Numbered from the stretch's first letter, positions 19,030-31,944 are shown. The stretch is 64,000 nucleotides of DNA from Megaustenia siamemsis (GCA_032433765.1 JAVIAB010000160.1:16066400-16130399); one strand, 5' to 3'. Numbers and translations: made by a program. Notes: a model not told the origin generated them from the letters alone.

Positions 19030-19650
19030 GTGATAAAAATAATATTCCTCCTGTATAATAAAGAAAATATTCGTCCATTGTGATAAAGAAAGTGTTCGTC
19101 CTATGTAATAAAGACAATATTTGCATTGTGTGATAAAGACAATATTTGTTTGTCCTGAGTAATAAAGATAATATTCGTCCTGTGTAATAAAGACAATTTT
19201 TGCATTGTGTGTTAAAGAAAACATTTGCTCTGTGTGATAAAGACAATATTTGTCCTGCGCGATAAAGAAAATGTTCGCCCTGTGTAATAAAGACAATATT
19301 TGATCTGAGTGATAAAGATAATATTCGTTGTGTGTAATAAAGACAATATTTGACCTGTGTGATAAAGACAATATTTACCCTGCGTAATAAAGACAATATT
19401 TGCCCTGTGTAATAAAACCAATATTCGCCCTGTGTTTATAAAGACAATATTCGCCCTGTGAAATAAAGACAATATTCACCTTGTGTAAAAAAGACAATAT
19501 TTGCACCGTGGGATAAAGACAATATTCCCCCTGTGTGATAAAGACAATATTTACCCTGTGTGATAAAGACAATACTCGCTCTGTGTAATAAAGACAATAT
19601 TCGCCCTGTGTAATAAAGACAATATTCGCCCTGTGTAATAAAGACTATAT
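19030..19650. repeat. 25-bp minisatellite
   Basis: About 25 units of AATAAAGACAATATTCGCCC plus TGTGT, with variants GATAAAG and TTTGCCC. It directly follows the LINE C end. Diverged units also lie left of LINE C at 9785-9843. Confidence 0.93.
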
Positions 19651-19904
19651 ATATATACTTCCAGCGTTAAGCAGAGACGGCAGTTTCTAAATTTAAAAAA
19701 ATTTAATGATGAGAGCCAAACAACTTTTTTGTGGTTTGTATTTAAAAAGTTGTCGACAACTTTATGTTTTTTATCTGAAACAGTTATCGTACATGATTCA
19801 CACTGTACACTTTCCGCTGTTGGGATTTGTCTTCCTTACATCAACTATATCTCCAACATGATAGAGGACAGACGACCTATTATTGAAAGGAAGCGGTTCT
19901 TAAA
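19651..19904. other. no gene recognised
   Basis: Short AT-rich spacer between the 25-bp array and SINE2. Confidence 0.5.
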
Positions 19905-20225
19905 CTGTGGATTAGGTGGACTGGTAGTCTCGATGCAAGACGCTGGCCTTGAGACAGTGTGAGTTTAAATCCCGGCTGAACCAGTTGGGATTTTTATTTG
20001 TGATTTCTCTCTGCGGTAACCACCACTGATCTCAGCAGGGAGACCCGGCTTGAAACGTCAATTACTCATCGACGGAAAAAATATGAGTACCTCCGAAGAC
20101 GGAGTTATCTGCCTGTACGGCAAGGGACCCCTGTGCACACGGTTGCCAGGGAAAAATGGATTAACACATAAAAGTTCAGTTCATCTCTAGGGACTTCGCC
20201 AGAGGTATAAATAAAGCTGGCGAAC
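19905..20225 (+). mobile_element. SINE2 (tRNA-derived) with poly(A)
   Basis: Shows the A-box-like TCGATGCAAGACGCTGG, the B box GAGTTTAAATCCC and the family body. A pure A run of 34 bases follows at 20231-20264. It is the best poly(A)-tailed member in the window. Confidence 0.85.
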
Positions 20226-20264
<39 letters not shown>

Positions 20265-20266
<2 letters not shown>

Positions 20267-20640
20267 TGGTCTGCGGCCCGCCAAGCGGTGTGTAGTGCTG
20301 TCATAGGAGATGCTGGTGAAAGCTTGAAAAATAGTACAATACTTTGTTGCTAAATGGAAATAAAGAATGAATGAACAAAATCACAAAAAGAAAATTAATC
20401 CTGGGGCCCCGCGTCTACACAATTTGTTTAATGAGGTCCGCGGTAGAAGAAAGTTTAAAAGTTATGATGGACAAGCTGGTGGTGGTTAGTTGAGACAGAA
20501 CTCCTAGTCTTGGAGGATGTCTGGGTTGTGCGAACTCTAAAATGATCCAGCAAAAACAAGGAAATAGGGAAGCCATTCAAGTTCGTTATATCATCAACTG
20601 GAGTCTGAAAGCTAGCAGCTCGACTAATTAGAGTTTTGGC
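20265..20640. other. no gene recognised
   Basis: Mixed sequence between the poly(A) run and the GGAA array. No gene or repeat partner seen. Confidence 0.45.
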
Positions 20641-20692
20641 AAAAATAAGAAATAAAGGAAGGAACGAACGAACGAAAGAAAGATAGAAAAAG

Positions 20693-21040
20693 AAAGGAAG
20701 GAAGGAAGGAAGAAGGAAGGAAGGAAGGAAGGAAGGAAGGAAGGAAGGAAGGAAGGAAGGAAGGAAGGAAGGAAGGAAGGAAGGAAGGAAGGAAGGAAGG
20801 AAGGAAGGAAGGAAGGAAGGAAGGAAGGAAGGAAGGAAGGAAGGAAGGAAGGAAGGAAGGAAGGAAGGAAGGGAGGAAGGAAGGAAGAAAGAAGGAAAGG
20901 AAGGAAAGAAGAAAGGAAGAAAGAAAAAAAAGAAAGAAAGAAAGAAAGAAAAAAAAAAAGAAAGAAAGAAAGAAAGAAGAAAGAAGAAAGAAAGAAAGAA
21001 AAAAAGAAAGAAAGAAAGAAGAAAGAAAGAAAGAAAGAAA

Positions 21041-21081
<41 letters not shown>

Positions 21082-21109
21082 AAAGAAAGAAAGAAAGAAA
21101 GAAAGAAAA
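20693..21109. repeat. (GGAA)n then (GAAA)n microsatellite
   Basis: Nearly pure GGAA to about 20880, then GAAA with indels to about 21109. It produces a long spurious minus-strand frame rich in Ser, Phe, Leu and Pro. Confidence 0.97.
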
Positions 21110-21732
21110 ATCACAAATGGAAAACCACCGGCACTGCTTGCAAACATTAAACAGATCTTTTTTAGAAAAATAAAATTTTAAAAATAAACTACGTTGCTAG
21201 TTTCGTTTAATGGACCAACACAGAGTCTCGTTCTTCTTTCTACACTTTCTTTGGTTACAGTCTGGCAGTAGACGGTGCCATATAGGCAACTATTCCCAAT
21301 GTACTTAAGCTGATGAATATGTGCCTCGTTGCAGACTACATCGATCTCCATCATTGTCAGAGGACCCATATACTGCTTAGAATAAACGGTCTTTGATGTG
21401 TACACAGCATAAATCACACACAGCTGAGATCGTGGATAGATGTTCCTGAAATTGGACCCATCTCGACCAGTATTTTAACGGCCTGTATTCTAACCTGTAG
21501 ATTGTATCTCTATATCATAGTTGGATGGTTTGATTGACAGTTTATAACACAAATTCGTTTTAAAAAGATAAAAATATACAACAAATTCTAATAGTGAAAA
21601 GAATAAAGTGATAACAAACAGCCAGGCTTGATGGGGTGTACGATAAGTAAACTTATATAAACTGCGTTCAATGTGAGATGTTTTGTAATTTTTAGAAAAA
21701 ATATAAATAACGAAAGAACGTGATATAAAAAA
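21110..21732. other. no gene recognised
   Basis: A 79-codon minus frame (21178-21417) carries VCNEAHIHQLKYIGN and SVERRTRL, reminiscent of the reverse-transcriptase connector region, but too short and unmatched to assign. Confidence 0.4.
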
Positions 21733-21985
21733 AAAAGCAAAGTACCCCCGTCACGCTATGTGGCGTATAGGGAATATGGTGTTAATGACCATAAATTTTA
21801 CAGACCTTCGGCACATGATTTTTAGGGTAATGTGGTCGGTATTACGCCCATCCCCGCTTTACTTTCCCAGAAAAAAATCCGGTACCCATTAAAGGCTGGG
21901 TGAACCGTAAGCCGTCGGTTGGGATCGAACCCTACCTCTTGTCCTTTGTAGTCCAGTTCACTAACCACTGAGCTATCGCGATATA
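21733..21985 (-). mobile_element. SINE1 (tRNA-derived)
   Basis: Minus-strand copy with the head GATAGCTCAGTGGTTAGTG, B box GGGTTCGATCCC and full body, ending in a T/A-rich tail at the left. Same family as 7845-8095. Confidence 0.9.
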
Positions 21986-22062
21986 CACACACAAAATAAC
22001 GTGAGACTTGTACGTGAGGGAAGCCCCGGTTATTGAATAGTTGGTTCTGTCTATGTGACGAG

Positions 22063-22420
22063 GACATCAGAAGACATCGGAATGTGACGAGGTTCTCTTT
22101 ATAATGAGTAGGAGGTCAGAACACATCAAGATTTGACGATGTTCTCTATATAATATCCAGTAGAGCAGAAGACATCAAGATGTGACGAAGTTCTCTATAT
22201 AATATCCAGTAGATCAGAAGACATCAAAAATGTGACGACGTTCTCTATATAACATCCAGTAGATCAGAAGACATCAAAAACGTGACGAAGTTCTCTATAT
22301 AATATCCAGTACATCACAAGACATCAAAGATGTGACGAAGTTCTCTATATAATATCCAGTAGATCAGAAGACATCAAGATGTGACGAAGTTCTCTATATA
22401 ATATCCAGTAGATCAGCAGA
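22063..22420. repeat. 49-bp tandem repeat
   Basis: Seven to eight units containing GTGACGAAGTTCTCTATATA, ATATCCAGTAGATCAGAA and GACATCAA. The first unit is diverged. Confidence 0.92.
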
Positions 22421-22559
22421 CATCCTGGATGTAGCACATTTTTATTCTGACCAGCACGATTTCCTGGTAGCTGAAAACGGGTACGAGGTACTTTATTCCC
22501 CTTCGGAAAGGAAAGCGACCTGGCATGATACCGACCACAGCTGCTAAAAATATGTCGTT

Positions 22560-23990
22560 ATTCATTGAACAATCATGATGCTTAATTAGTCTACATTCCT
22601 CACATGCCTGAAAGCATAGAGCGACACCATTCCTTACTTTACTTAATGAATCTACATTCCTCACACGCCTGAAAGTGTAGAGAGACACCATTCCTTACTT
22701 TACTTAATGAATCTACATTCCTCACACGCCTGAAAGCGTAGAGAAACACCATTCCGTACTTTACTTAATGAATCTACATTTCTCACAAGCCTGAAATCGT
22801 AGAGAGACACCATTCCTTACTTTACTTAATGAATCTACGTTCCTCACATGCCTGAAAGCGTAGAGAGACACCATTCCTTACTTTACTTAATGAATCTACA
22901 TTCCTCACAAGCCTGAAAGCGTAGAGAGACACCATTCCGTACTTTACTTAATGAATCTACATTCTCACAAGCCTGAAAGCGTAGAGAGGCACCATTCCTT
23001 ACTTTACTTAATGAATCTACATTCCTCACACGCCTGAAAGCGTAGAGAGACACCATTCCTTACTTTACTTAATGAATCTACATTTCTCACACGCCTGAAA
23101 GCGTAGAGAGACATCATTCCTTACTTTACTTAATGAATCTACATTCCTCACACGCCTGAAAGCGTAGAGAGACATCATTCCGTACTTTACTTAATGAATC
23201 TACATTTCTCACACGCCTGAAAGCGTAGAGAGACACAATTCCTTACTTTACTTAATGAATCTACATTCCTCACACGCCTGAAAGCGTAGAGAGACATCAT
23301 TCCGTACTTTACTTAATGAATCTACATTTCTCACAAGCCTGAAAGCGTAGAGAGACACCATTCCTGACTTTACTTAATGAACCTACATTCCTCACAAGCC
23401 TGAAAGCGTAGAGAGACACCATTCCTTACTTTACTTAATGAACCTACATTCCTCCCACGCCTGAAAGCGTAGAGAGACACCATTCCTTACTTTACTTAAT
23501 GAATCTACATTCCTCCCACGTCTGAAAGCGTAGAGAGACACCATTCCTTACTTTACTTAATGAATCTACATTTCTCATACGCCTGAAAGCGTAGAGAGAC
23601 ACCATTCCTTACTTTACTTAATGAATCTACATTCCTCACAAGCCTGAAAGCGTAGAGAGACACCATTCCTTACTTTACTTAATGAACCTACATTCCTCAC
23701 ACGCCTGAAAGCGTAGAGAGACACCATTCCTTACTTTACTTAATGAATCTACATTCCTCACAAGCCTGAAAGCGTAGAGAGACACCATTCCTTACTTTAC
23801 TTAATGAACCTACATTCCTCATACGCCTGAAAGCGTAGAGAGACACCATTCCTTACTTTACTTAATGAATCTACATTCCTCACAAGCCTGAAAGCGTAGA
23901 GAGACACCATTCCTTACTTTACTTAATGAACCTACATTCCTCACACGTCTGAAAGCGTAGAGAGACACCATTCCTTACTTTACTTAATTC
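22560..23990. repeat. 61-bp minisatellite
   Basis: About 23 units with landmarks TTAATGAATCTACATTCCTC, ACACGCCTGAAAGCGTAGAG and AGACACCATTCCTTACTTTA. Units differ at a few recurrent positions (ACACGCC/ACAAGCC, CCTTAC/CCGTAC). The left edge is diverged. Confidence 0.95.
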
Positions 23991-24579
23991 TCAGAATTAA
24001 TATGGACATGAACAAGGCTGGAAACATTTATTCAAGGCAGGAACGAACTGAACAGTCACGATCAACAGAAAATTGGAAGGTCAGTGAAGAAAATGATTAT
24101 CATACGGTGCAAATTATACTTTCGTTTTTTAGAACGTCTAGAAAGATCTGGCATTCTCTTTCAGTCTGGTACTTCCTGTTCTTGTCTTTCTATTCTGTTT
24201 TTTTTTTTTTTTGGTCTTGTTCTTTTCTTTCTCATTTAAAATTCAACGTTGAAGAGAGACTAATTTTAGTCTTTTCTCGTTGTTTGGCCCCGTCTACGAT
24301 ATCGTTTGTTATTGTTTTTAGTATTGTTTTTAGTATTGTTTTACCACGGTGTTTTCTCCATCTGTTGTCATTCTAGAGTTTATTGATAGTTGTGTGGGTT
24401 GTGTTTGGTTGTTTTTGTCTTGTTACGTGATCGTCCAAGTCATTTAATTTTTTTTTAAAGGTAGAGGAGACGAGACATTTAACAGTGTATGAGTTGAAGA
24501 CAGTTGGCAAGTCACAGCTGACTGCTTGAGTCAAGATGAATGAACCAAAATAAATCAAGATCCTATTAGAATTAATGCA
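23991..24579. other. no gene recognised
   Basis: A 124-codon plus frame at 24002-24376 has a hydrophobic, Phe/Leu-rich composition typical of T-rich DNA. It has no motif, so I do not call it. Confidence 0.45.
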
Positions 24580-25240
24580 GTTGGTAATAACCAAATAACA
24601 AAATAATAAGCCAAATAAAAATTTGGAGAAAACTCTTTACTTCATGTACCATTTTACAAACATTTGGACAGTAATATAGACAAAGAAGAAGGAACAGAGA
24701 ATGATATCAAAATAAGGATGCACAAATCAAGAGGAGCCTTCCTTGCACTAGGAAGCATAAGGAAATCCAAAGAACTTAGTTTAAATATAAACATTTTCAA
24801 CTCCAATTTTTAAGTCAGTCCTATTATATGGCTGTGAAACATGGAGAACAACAAAAATGACAATCATGAAGATATAGAACTTCATTAATGAATTCGTGTA
24901 CATAATAAAAGGATGAAAATGGTAGGACAAAACCACAAAGGTAAAATTATGGAAATGTACAACTCAAATACCAGTGGATAAAGAGATAAAGCGAAGACGA
25001 TGACTCTGGATAGGACACACACTGCGGAAGCCAACTGAGAGTATTACACAACAGGCTCTTTTTTGGAACCCCCAGGGAAAAGACAAAGAGGAAGACCAAG
25101 GAATTATTGGAAAAGACAGATGGAAGCAGAGATGAAGATGATGGGTAAGACATGAAATGCAATTAAAAGAATGGCAAGAAACAGAATGACTTGGAAAGTG
25201 TTTGTTGGAGACCTATGCTCCACTGCGAGCTGAAAGGTAG
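24580..25240 (+). mobile_element. LINE F 3' half
   Basis: Broken plus-strand frames give [41 protein letters not shown] (with a stop in this copy) and [15 protein letters not shown], the C-terminal domain of a non-LTR reverse transcriptase. The 3' end is the block GACCTATGCTCCACTGCGAG. Copies are at 43935-44410 and 48340-49250 (+) and as minus-strand ends at 3460, 33907 and 50310. Confidence 0.82.
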
Positions 25241-25242
25241 GA

Positions 25243-25580
25243 GAAGAAAACTATTTAATTACTCAGACTTGGCCAGGTACACCGCATGAAATATGGCCAC
25301 ATACTAAAAGATATACTCTACGGACAACTGGCAGATGGAAAAAGGTCTAATTGGGAAGCGCTAAAAACTTCGATTTGTAGACGTTTGTAGACGTGACATG
25401 AAGACTTTGAACATAAACCTTGCAGCCTGGGAAGAAATAGCTGCAGACTGCAATGTTTGGAAACATATAAAGCTCCAACTAAAACAGAAGCAGAAAAAGA
25501 GAATACACGGCGAAAGAAAAGACAAAAATAACATATCTAGGGGCGCAGAAAAATCCATAGTCAACTATGACTGACGGAGG
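25243..25580 (+). mobile_element. LINE H 3'-end fragment
   Basis: Plus-strand frames give RLGQVHRMKYGHILKDILYG, DGKRSNWEALK and RHEDFEH, matching a common LINE C-terminal pattern (GHVxRM...GxLxxGKR). It starts right after the LINE F end, so one copy probably inserted beside the other. Confidence 0.68.
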
Positions 25581-25984
25581 CTCTACTGCTATTAAATTGT
25601 GTATATATTTTAGATCATTAACTTTGAAAAATTAGACGTTGCGTGCATTTTGTTGACCAGGCATTTTGGTAGAGAAATATGTATTTGTGTAGGAATAGGC
25701 CACAACGCATTTCAGTCAACATTTTTAGTTTATATATTAAAGCAACCATCTGTGTTATTTATTACTAAAGTTGTCTCCTTCAAATAAAATAAACACAATC
25801 TGAATTCCCCTTAAAACTATGCAACTTTGTTTCAAAACTCTGTGTTAATAAATGTTAAGTAATCCTCAAGATTAGACAAACATAAATCGAGTCATTAAAA
25901 AATTAGTTTTTGTTTCATAGTAGCTCGTACGCGCGCTCACACGTAAACACACACACACATACATACATGCACTGACTTTAGCAT
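25581..25984. other. no gene; short (CA)n
   Basis: AT-rich spacer with a brief ACACAC/ACATACAT run near 25944-25970. Nothing else seen. Confidence 0.5.
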
Positions 25985-27240
25985 TTTTAGCACTAAGTGA
26001 GGACTACCAATATTTTACATCTCTCTACAGCACTAAGTGGGGACTACCAATATCTTACATCTCTCTACAGCACTAAGTGAGGACTACCAATATCTTACAT
26101 CTCTCTACAGCACTAAGTGGTGGCTACCATATCTTACATCTCTCTACAGCACTAAGTGGGGACTACCAATATCTTACATCTCTCTACAGCACTAATTGAG
26201 GACTACCAATATCTTACATCTCTCTATAGCACTAAGTGAGGACTACCAATATCTTACATCTCTCTACAGCACTAAGTGGGGGCTACCAATATCTTACATC
26301 TCTCTACAACACTAAGTGAGGACTACCAATATCTTACATCTCTCTACAGCACTAAGTGGGGGCTACCAATATCTTACATCTCTCTACAGCACTAAGTGGG
26401 GGCTACCATATCTTACATCTCTCTACAGCACTAAGTGGGGACTACCAATATCTTACATCTCTCTACAGTACTAAGTGAGGACTACCAATATCTTACATCT
26501 CTCTATAGCACTAAGTGAGGACTACCAATATCTTACATCTCTCTACAGCACTAAGTGGGGGCTACCAATATCTTACATCTCTCTACAACACTAAGTGAGG
26601 ACTACCAATATCTTACATCTCTCTACAGCACTAAGTGGGGGCTACCAATATCTTACATCTCTCTACAGCACTAAGTGGGGGCTACCAATATCTTACATCT
26701 CTCTACAGCACTAAGTGAGGACTACCAATATCTTACATCTCTCTACAGCACTAAGTGGGGACTACCAAAATCTAACATCTCTCTACAGCACTAAGTGAGG
26801 ACTACCAATATCTTACATCTCTCTACAGCACTAAGTGGGGGCTACCAATATCTTACATCTCTCTACAGCACTAAGTGGGGACTACCAATATCTTACATCG
26901 CTCCACAGCACTAAGTGGGGACTACCAATCTCTTACATCTCTCTACAGCACTAAGTGGGGACTACCAATATCTTACATCTCTTTACAGCACTAAGTGGGG
27001 ACTACCAAAATCTAACATCTCTCTGCAGCACTAAGTGGGGACTACCAATATCTTACATATTTCTACAGCACTAAGTGGGGACTACCAATATATTACATAT
27101 TTATACAGCACTAAGTGGGGACTACCAATATCTTACATATTTCTACAGCACTAAGTGGGGACTACCAATATCTTACATATTTCTACAGCACTAAGTGGGG
27201 ACTACCAATATCTTACATATTTCTACAGCTTTAAGTGGGG
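25985..27240. repeat. 40-bp satellite block
   Basis: About 31 units of CAGCACTAAGTGGGGACTAC plus CAATATCTTACATCTCTCTA. Variants GAGGACTACC and GGGGGCTACC alternate. Units near the right end (27040-27230) carry TATTTCTA in place of CTCTCTA. Confidence 0.96.
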
Positions 27241-28068
27241 ACTACCAGTATCTTACATCTCTCTACAGCTCTGAGTGACTACCAACAATTGACATCTCTC
27301 TATAGCTCTAAGTGACTACGAACAATTGACATCTCTCTACAGCTCTAAGTGACTACCAACCATTGACATCTCTCTACAGCTCTAAGTGACTACCAACAAT
27401 TGACATCTCTCTACAGCTCTAAGTGACTACCAACAATTGACATCTCTCTACAGCTCTAAGTGACTACCAACAATTGACATCTCTCTACAGCTCTAAGTGA
27501 CTACCAACAATTGACATCTCTCTACAGCTCTAAGTGACTACCAATAATTGACATCTCTCTACAGCTCTAAGTCACTACCAACAATTGACATCTCTCTACA
27601 GCTCTAAGTGACTACCAACAATTGACATCTCTCTATAGCTCTAAGTGACTACCAATATCTTACATCTCTCTACAGCTCTAAGTGACTACCAACAATTGAC
27701 ATCTCTCTAGAGCTCTAAGTGACTACCAACCATTGACATCTCTCTCCAGCTCTAAGTGACAACCAACAATTGACATCTCTCTACAGCTCTAAGTGACTAC
27801 CAATATCTTACATCTCTCTACAGCTCTAAGTGACTACCAACAATTGACATCTCTCTACAGCTCTAAGTGACTACCAACAATTGACATCTCTCTATAGCTC
27901 TAAGTGACTACCAATATCTTACATCTCTCTACAGCTCTAAGTGACTACCAACAATTGACATCTCTCTAGAGCTCTAAGTGACTACCAATATCTTACATCT
28001 CTCTACAGCTCTAAGTGACTACCAACAATTGACATCTCTCTACAGCTCTAAGTGACTACCAACAATTC
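27241..28068. repeat. 37-bp satellite block, sister of the 40-bp block
   Basis: About 22 units of CAGCTCTAAGTGACTACCAA plus CAATTGACATCTCTCTA. They share the CAGC..TAAGTG and CATCTCTCTA ends with the 40-bp units. A few units here carry the CAATATCTTACATC variant of the other block, showing exchange or common ancestry. Confidence 0.95.
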
Positions 28069-31000
28069 GAAGTCAACGAAATAGTTATGTTTTAAGATAC
28101 AACTTCTTCTAAACACTTTGCATGTTTAATGGAAAAAAGTGTACATTTTATTTTCTTGGAAAGACACAAGTGAGTAAATAAACTAAAATATCCGTAACAA
28201 AGAGCTGGGATATCAAACAAAAAAAAACGCCAAGCCAACATCGGAGCATTGCATCATTAACCACCGAAGTTAATGGCCGCTCAAAAGGATCTAGTCAAGT
28301 CTAGATCTAGTTACGTGATTAACAGAACATCAAAACATGACTTTGTTTTTGAACGAAGGAAATAGGACCTAATCTGCTGTAATATCACGTGACTAAAGTA
28401 AGTGGACGGTCTAGCAAGAAATGACATATTTTTGCAGTAGAAACAGTCTATCGACAAATGCTATATTTCTACCGCAGAATAGATGCAGCAGCAAATAGGA
28501 ATGTATACGTTTATTTGAAAGTCAACAAATGATAACAAATCACATTCTTCTACATTCAAAAACGCAAATCGACAAATGAGATTAGAGCCAAACATGGCTA
28601 CTATCTAAGACACTAAAAAAAAAAAAATTACAAATTTTAGATGAGAGGATTCAGATAGTGTCATTAATGTCACAAGAAGTGACACAATAATGAGAAATAA
28701 CGAAATTAGTCAAAAATGTTGGGGCCAGGTCATGCATCAAGCACATAAAGAAATAAATCAGAAGTGGCTCTTTTGAGTATATTCTTGGACGTTAATCGTA
28801 AAGTGTTCAAAGAAAGAGTTGATCAACTCAAGTTTGGTGATATTCCATACAACTTGTCGAGCGAGATATTTCGCTATTGAAAGCGACAAAAACCTTCACA
28901 GTTTTGTGGTAGTACCGACTTTATATAAAGAAATGTCAAATCTTTGTGGTTTTCCCTTGCAAAATTGATGCAAAATTGTTGTATTTTTCTGTTTATGTCG
29001 TCTAACCACGATAAATACCGGACATGTTTTAATGCATTGACCTTGAAAGAATTTTGCATAATGATAATATGGGAGGTAATATTTCTGATTTCTCGAATTA
29101 AAGGGACACAACTGTTGAGAAAATATACTGCAGGTTCATTCATTTTTAGTGAAAATACATGGCCACGAAATTATTGTGATCTAGAGCTGTAAAAATCTAG
29201 AAAATGCAGAGAGGGTAAACGTTCTATGTATGGCATGTAATTAGACAGCCTGCAATTAAAAATTGTGATGACTTTAAAATTATAGTTATTGATAGACTAC
29301 ACGCCCTTTAACAATGATCTTGTTTCAACATGCTGTTTGTTATAGAGCTGTAATGTTATTTATTCTTTATATTATCTTTGTACTCTCTTGACAGCACATC
29401 ACATTTATTTTAGTTGATCACAACAGGTAAATCATGACAGACTCTTTCTCTGGATACATAATGATAATCAAGTTTATTGATCTCTAGGCACAATGATCGA
29501 CTAGTGGTGGATGCACTTATCTTAAATTAATTTTAATTAATTCGGGACTTCTCTGAGGCTACCGCCGATTACTATGGTCCGTCCGAAGTGCATATTTTGC
29601 ATACAACATTATTCAACTTACGTTCATGAGGAATGTGAAACAACTTGAAATACTCTTAAAAACACTTCACGACACTAATGTTCATATTCTCATTGCTATA
29701 CTCCTACTCTCTATCAACTTCTACTAATAACTTCTCAACTGACTTGAACTACAACTGAAGATTCGCAAACTTCCTAACTAACTGGCTTCACTTTCTAATC
29801 TTAACTTTCTAACTGTCCTGGCTATACTAACTCGAACTGTTGACTTTCTATTCCTGACTAATTCATCTCTGACTAATTTAATCCTGCTTGTCTCAGCTTG
29901 TCAACTATAGTGTTGAAGTTTAAATACTCTAACCACTCTCTTCGTCTAAAATTCAGCAGCCAATCAAAACTGTTGACAAGTGGACAATTTGCGCTCTTCT
30001 GGTCACTTGAGTTGGTCGCTGCTCACCATTCTGTGACTTATACTTGAACTATCTCCTGGTTTGATAAAAACACCTTGTTTTCGTGAATCTTCATGACCCA
30101 TTTGTTGGATGACAACTCATTTATCATACGACCAAAGTCATAGGGTCAATGCATGCGCTAGTCAAGCGTCTTTGGTCACCTCCACAAAAACCTGTTGCGA
30201 TATCCTGGAAATTTCCATTAACCATTATGTCCAGGATAATTCTGGACCTTCCTACCTTAGCCTGGTGGGTGTCCCTGTCATGCCTGAGGTCCCCACCCCT
30301 ACAAACACCGCGCTATCTTCCAACTTCCACAACCTGCTGCGTGGAAAATTCCATGGACCCAAACTCTCTGTATAATTCTACTTTACCTTCCTCACCTCTG
30401 TGTGTCCACCACCCACTATAAACTTTTACTTACTTAACTTCGTCTCTACAACTTGTCATTCTGGAAAATTACCATTCCTTAACTTTAAACTAATTACTAC
30501 TGGTCGCTAGCAATAACAACTAAGTTACCCACCACCTATGCTTCCATTAACTCACTCTATAACACTGTTTGTTTCATTCCCAGGTTTTGAGTTTCGACCT
30601 CAGATTGCTGATTATTTCATTTTTGACTGGCACGAGCAGTGTCGCATTATATGAATGGATAATCCGAGAGCTCACTGATGTATACTAACAATACTGAGCT
30701 GCATTAACTCTTTCCGTACGGAAGCTTTTTATCAATGCAAGGGAAGAGATGTCAGAAACAAAATGTTTCATGTTTTTAAGAATTAATCTACATTTATATA
30801 TTTATCTGACGTATAACATATTATTTATGAATTTTTAGATAATTAAACATAGAATTAGATTTCACCACTGCCAAGATGATACAAGACACGCAAAAAGAAT
30901 ATGGTTTGATGGCGTTCACACTAATCAATTGGAGAGTGACGCACTGTGCAGCGAAACGTTTACAAAGAGTTAAGGTGTCGTTAATCTGTAGTGCTGATTT

Positions 31001-31546
31001 ATGGTATACAGACCCTCATCTCCTGTTCTGTGATCAATTTTCCAGCAAAAAGATAAAATGGAAATTGCAATGTTAGAGTTTAACATGGTATGGCCAAAAG
31101 AAATTACATTTTACAATTACAAGAAGTTACCGCTGGTAGCCTGAACATATTAACGAAATGCAAAAGGAAATGATAATTTATTATAATTTATTATATTTTT
31201 TTATAATAATATTACAAATTTTCGAATATTCTATTACACATTTCTTAAGCCAATATGATTTATTTGCTTTGATTTGCATTTATTAAAGCAAGGTTTTCCT
31301 CTGGCCACTATAACGTTTGTGAATGTTATAACTATTCTTCATTGAAACCTCTTGGAGCCAGCGGTACATTTTTCATCTATCTCAACCAAGTATTAATGAC
31401 CCTGACATTCAAAAATGGGAATCAAAATAATATAGGGGCTGTTGACGCTAGATGAATGCGGTTTCATGGGTTATTTTTAGCTCTAGCCAATCAGAAGCGT
31501 CACACAGTGAAAGTGAAACTAAGTCTGATTACCGGAATTTCCTTAG
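28069..31546. other. low-repeat AT-rich region, no gene recognised
   Basis: Several open frames of 60-90 codons occur (28874-29143, 30109-30421, 30876-31076), without motifs and partly antisense to each other. The segment at 31456-31546 leads into a hAT remnant, so part of this region could be degraded transposon. I see nothing firmer. Confidence 0.5.
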
Positions 31547-31771
31547 CTATTTATAACTGCGTTATGCTCATCAGCATCTGTAGAAAGAACTTTATCTGCT
31601 CTCAAGAGAATCAAATCTTGTTGTCGCTCAACTCAGACACAAGAACGTTTATCTGGTTTGGCATTAATGTCCATTAAGAAATCATTCCTTCAGAAACTTA
31701 GAAACCAACCCAACAGTACTTTCAATGACAAAGTCACCAAGACATTTTCGTCCCAAACAAGACGGATATAA
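31547..31771 (+). pseudogene. hAT-family transposase C-terminal remnant
   Basis: The open frame ending at TAA 31769-31771 has the hAT dimerisation-domain signature SASVERTLSALKRIKS, then RSTQTQERLSGLALMSI and VTKTFSSQTRRI, as in ZMYM/hAT-type transposases (canonical core SAERxFSxLKRIK). A TAG at 31544-31546 closes the frame upstream, and no N-terminal half or zinc finger is visible. The transposon ends could not be placed. Confidence 0.75.
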
Positions 31772-31944
31772 TTAACATAAATAAGTAATTTAAAATGTAG
31801 TGAAGTCATTAGAAAATATTACTTTATGTTAGCCTACTGAATATAATGTATGTTTTTATTTATTATGTCAGCGGTAGCCCAGACCCCAAAACCAGTATAC
31901 GCCACTGGCTTCTATCTGTCTTCTCTAAAACCTTCATGCAGGGC

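Noticed and set aside
20455..21147. 230-codon minus frame
   Set aside because: Mostly GGAA/GAAA microsatellite; the non-repeat ends show no motif.
24002..24376. 124-codon plus frame, hydrophobic
   Set aside because: T-rich DNA yields Phe/Leu/Val runs; no defined membrane topology or family.
22063..28068. CRISPR-like arrays
   Set aside because: Whole units repeat without unique spacers, and the context is eukaryotic. They are minisatellites and satellites.
30109..30421. Two overlapping plus frames of 88 and 90 codons
   Set aside because: Different frames over the same DNA without motifs; no evidence for a gene.
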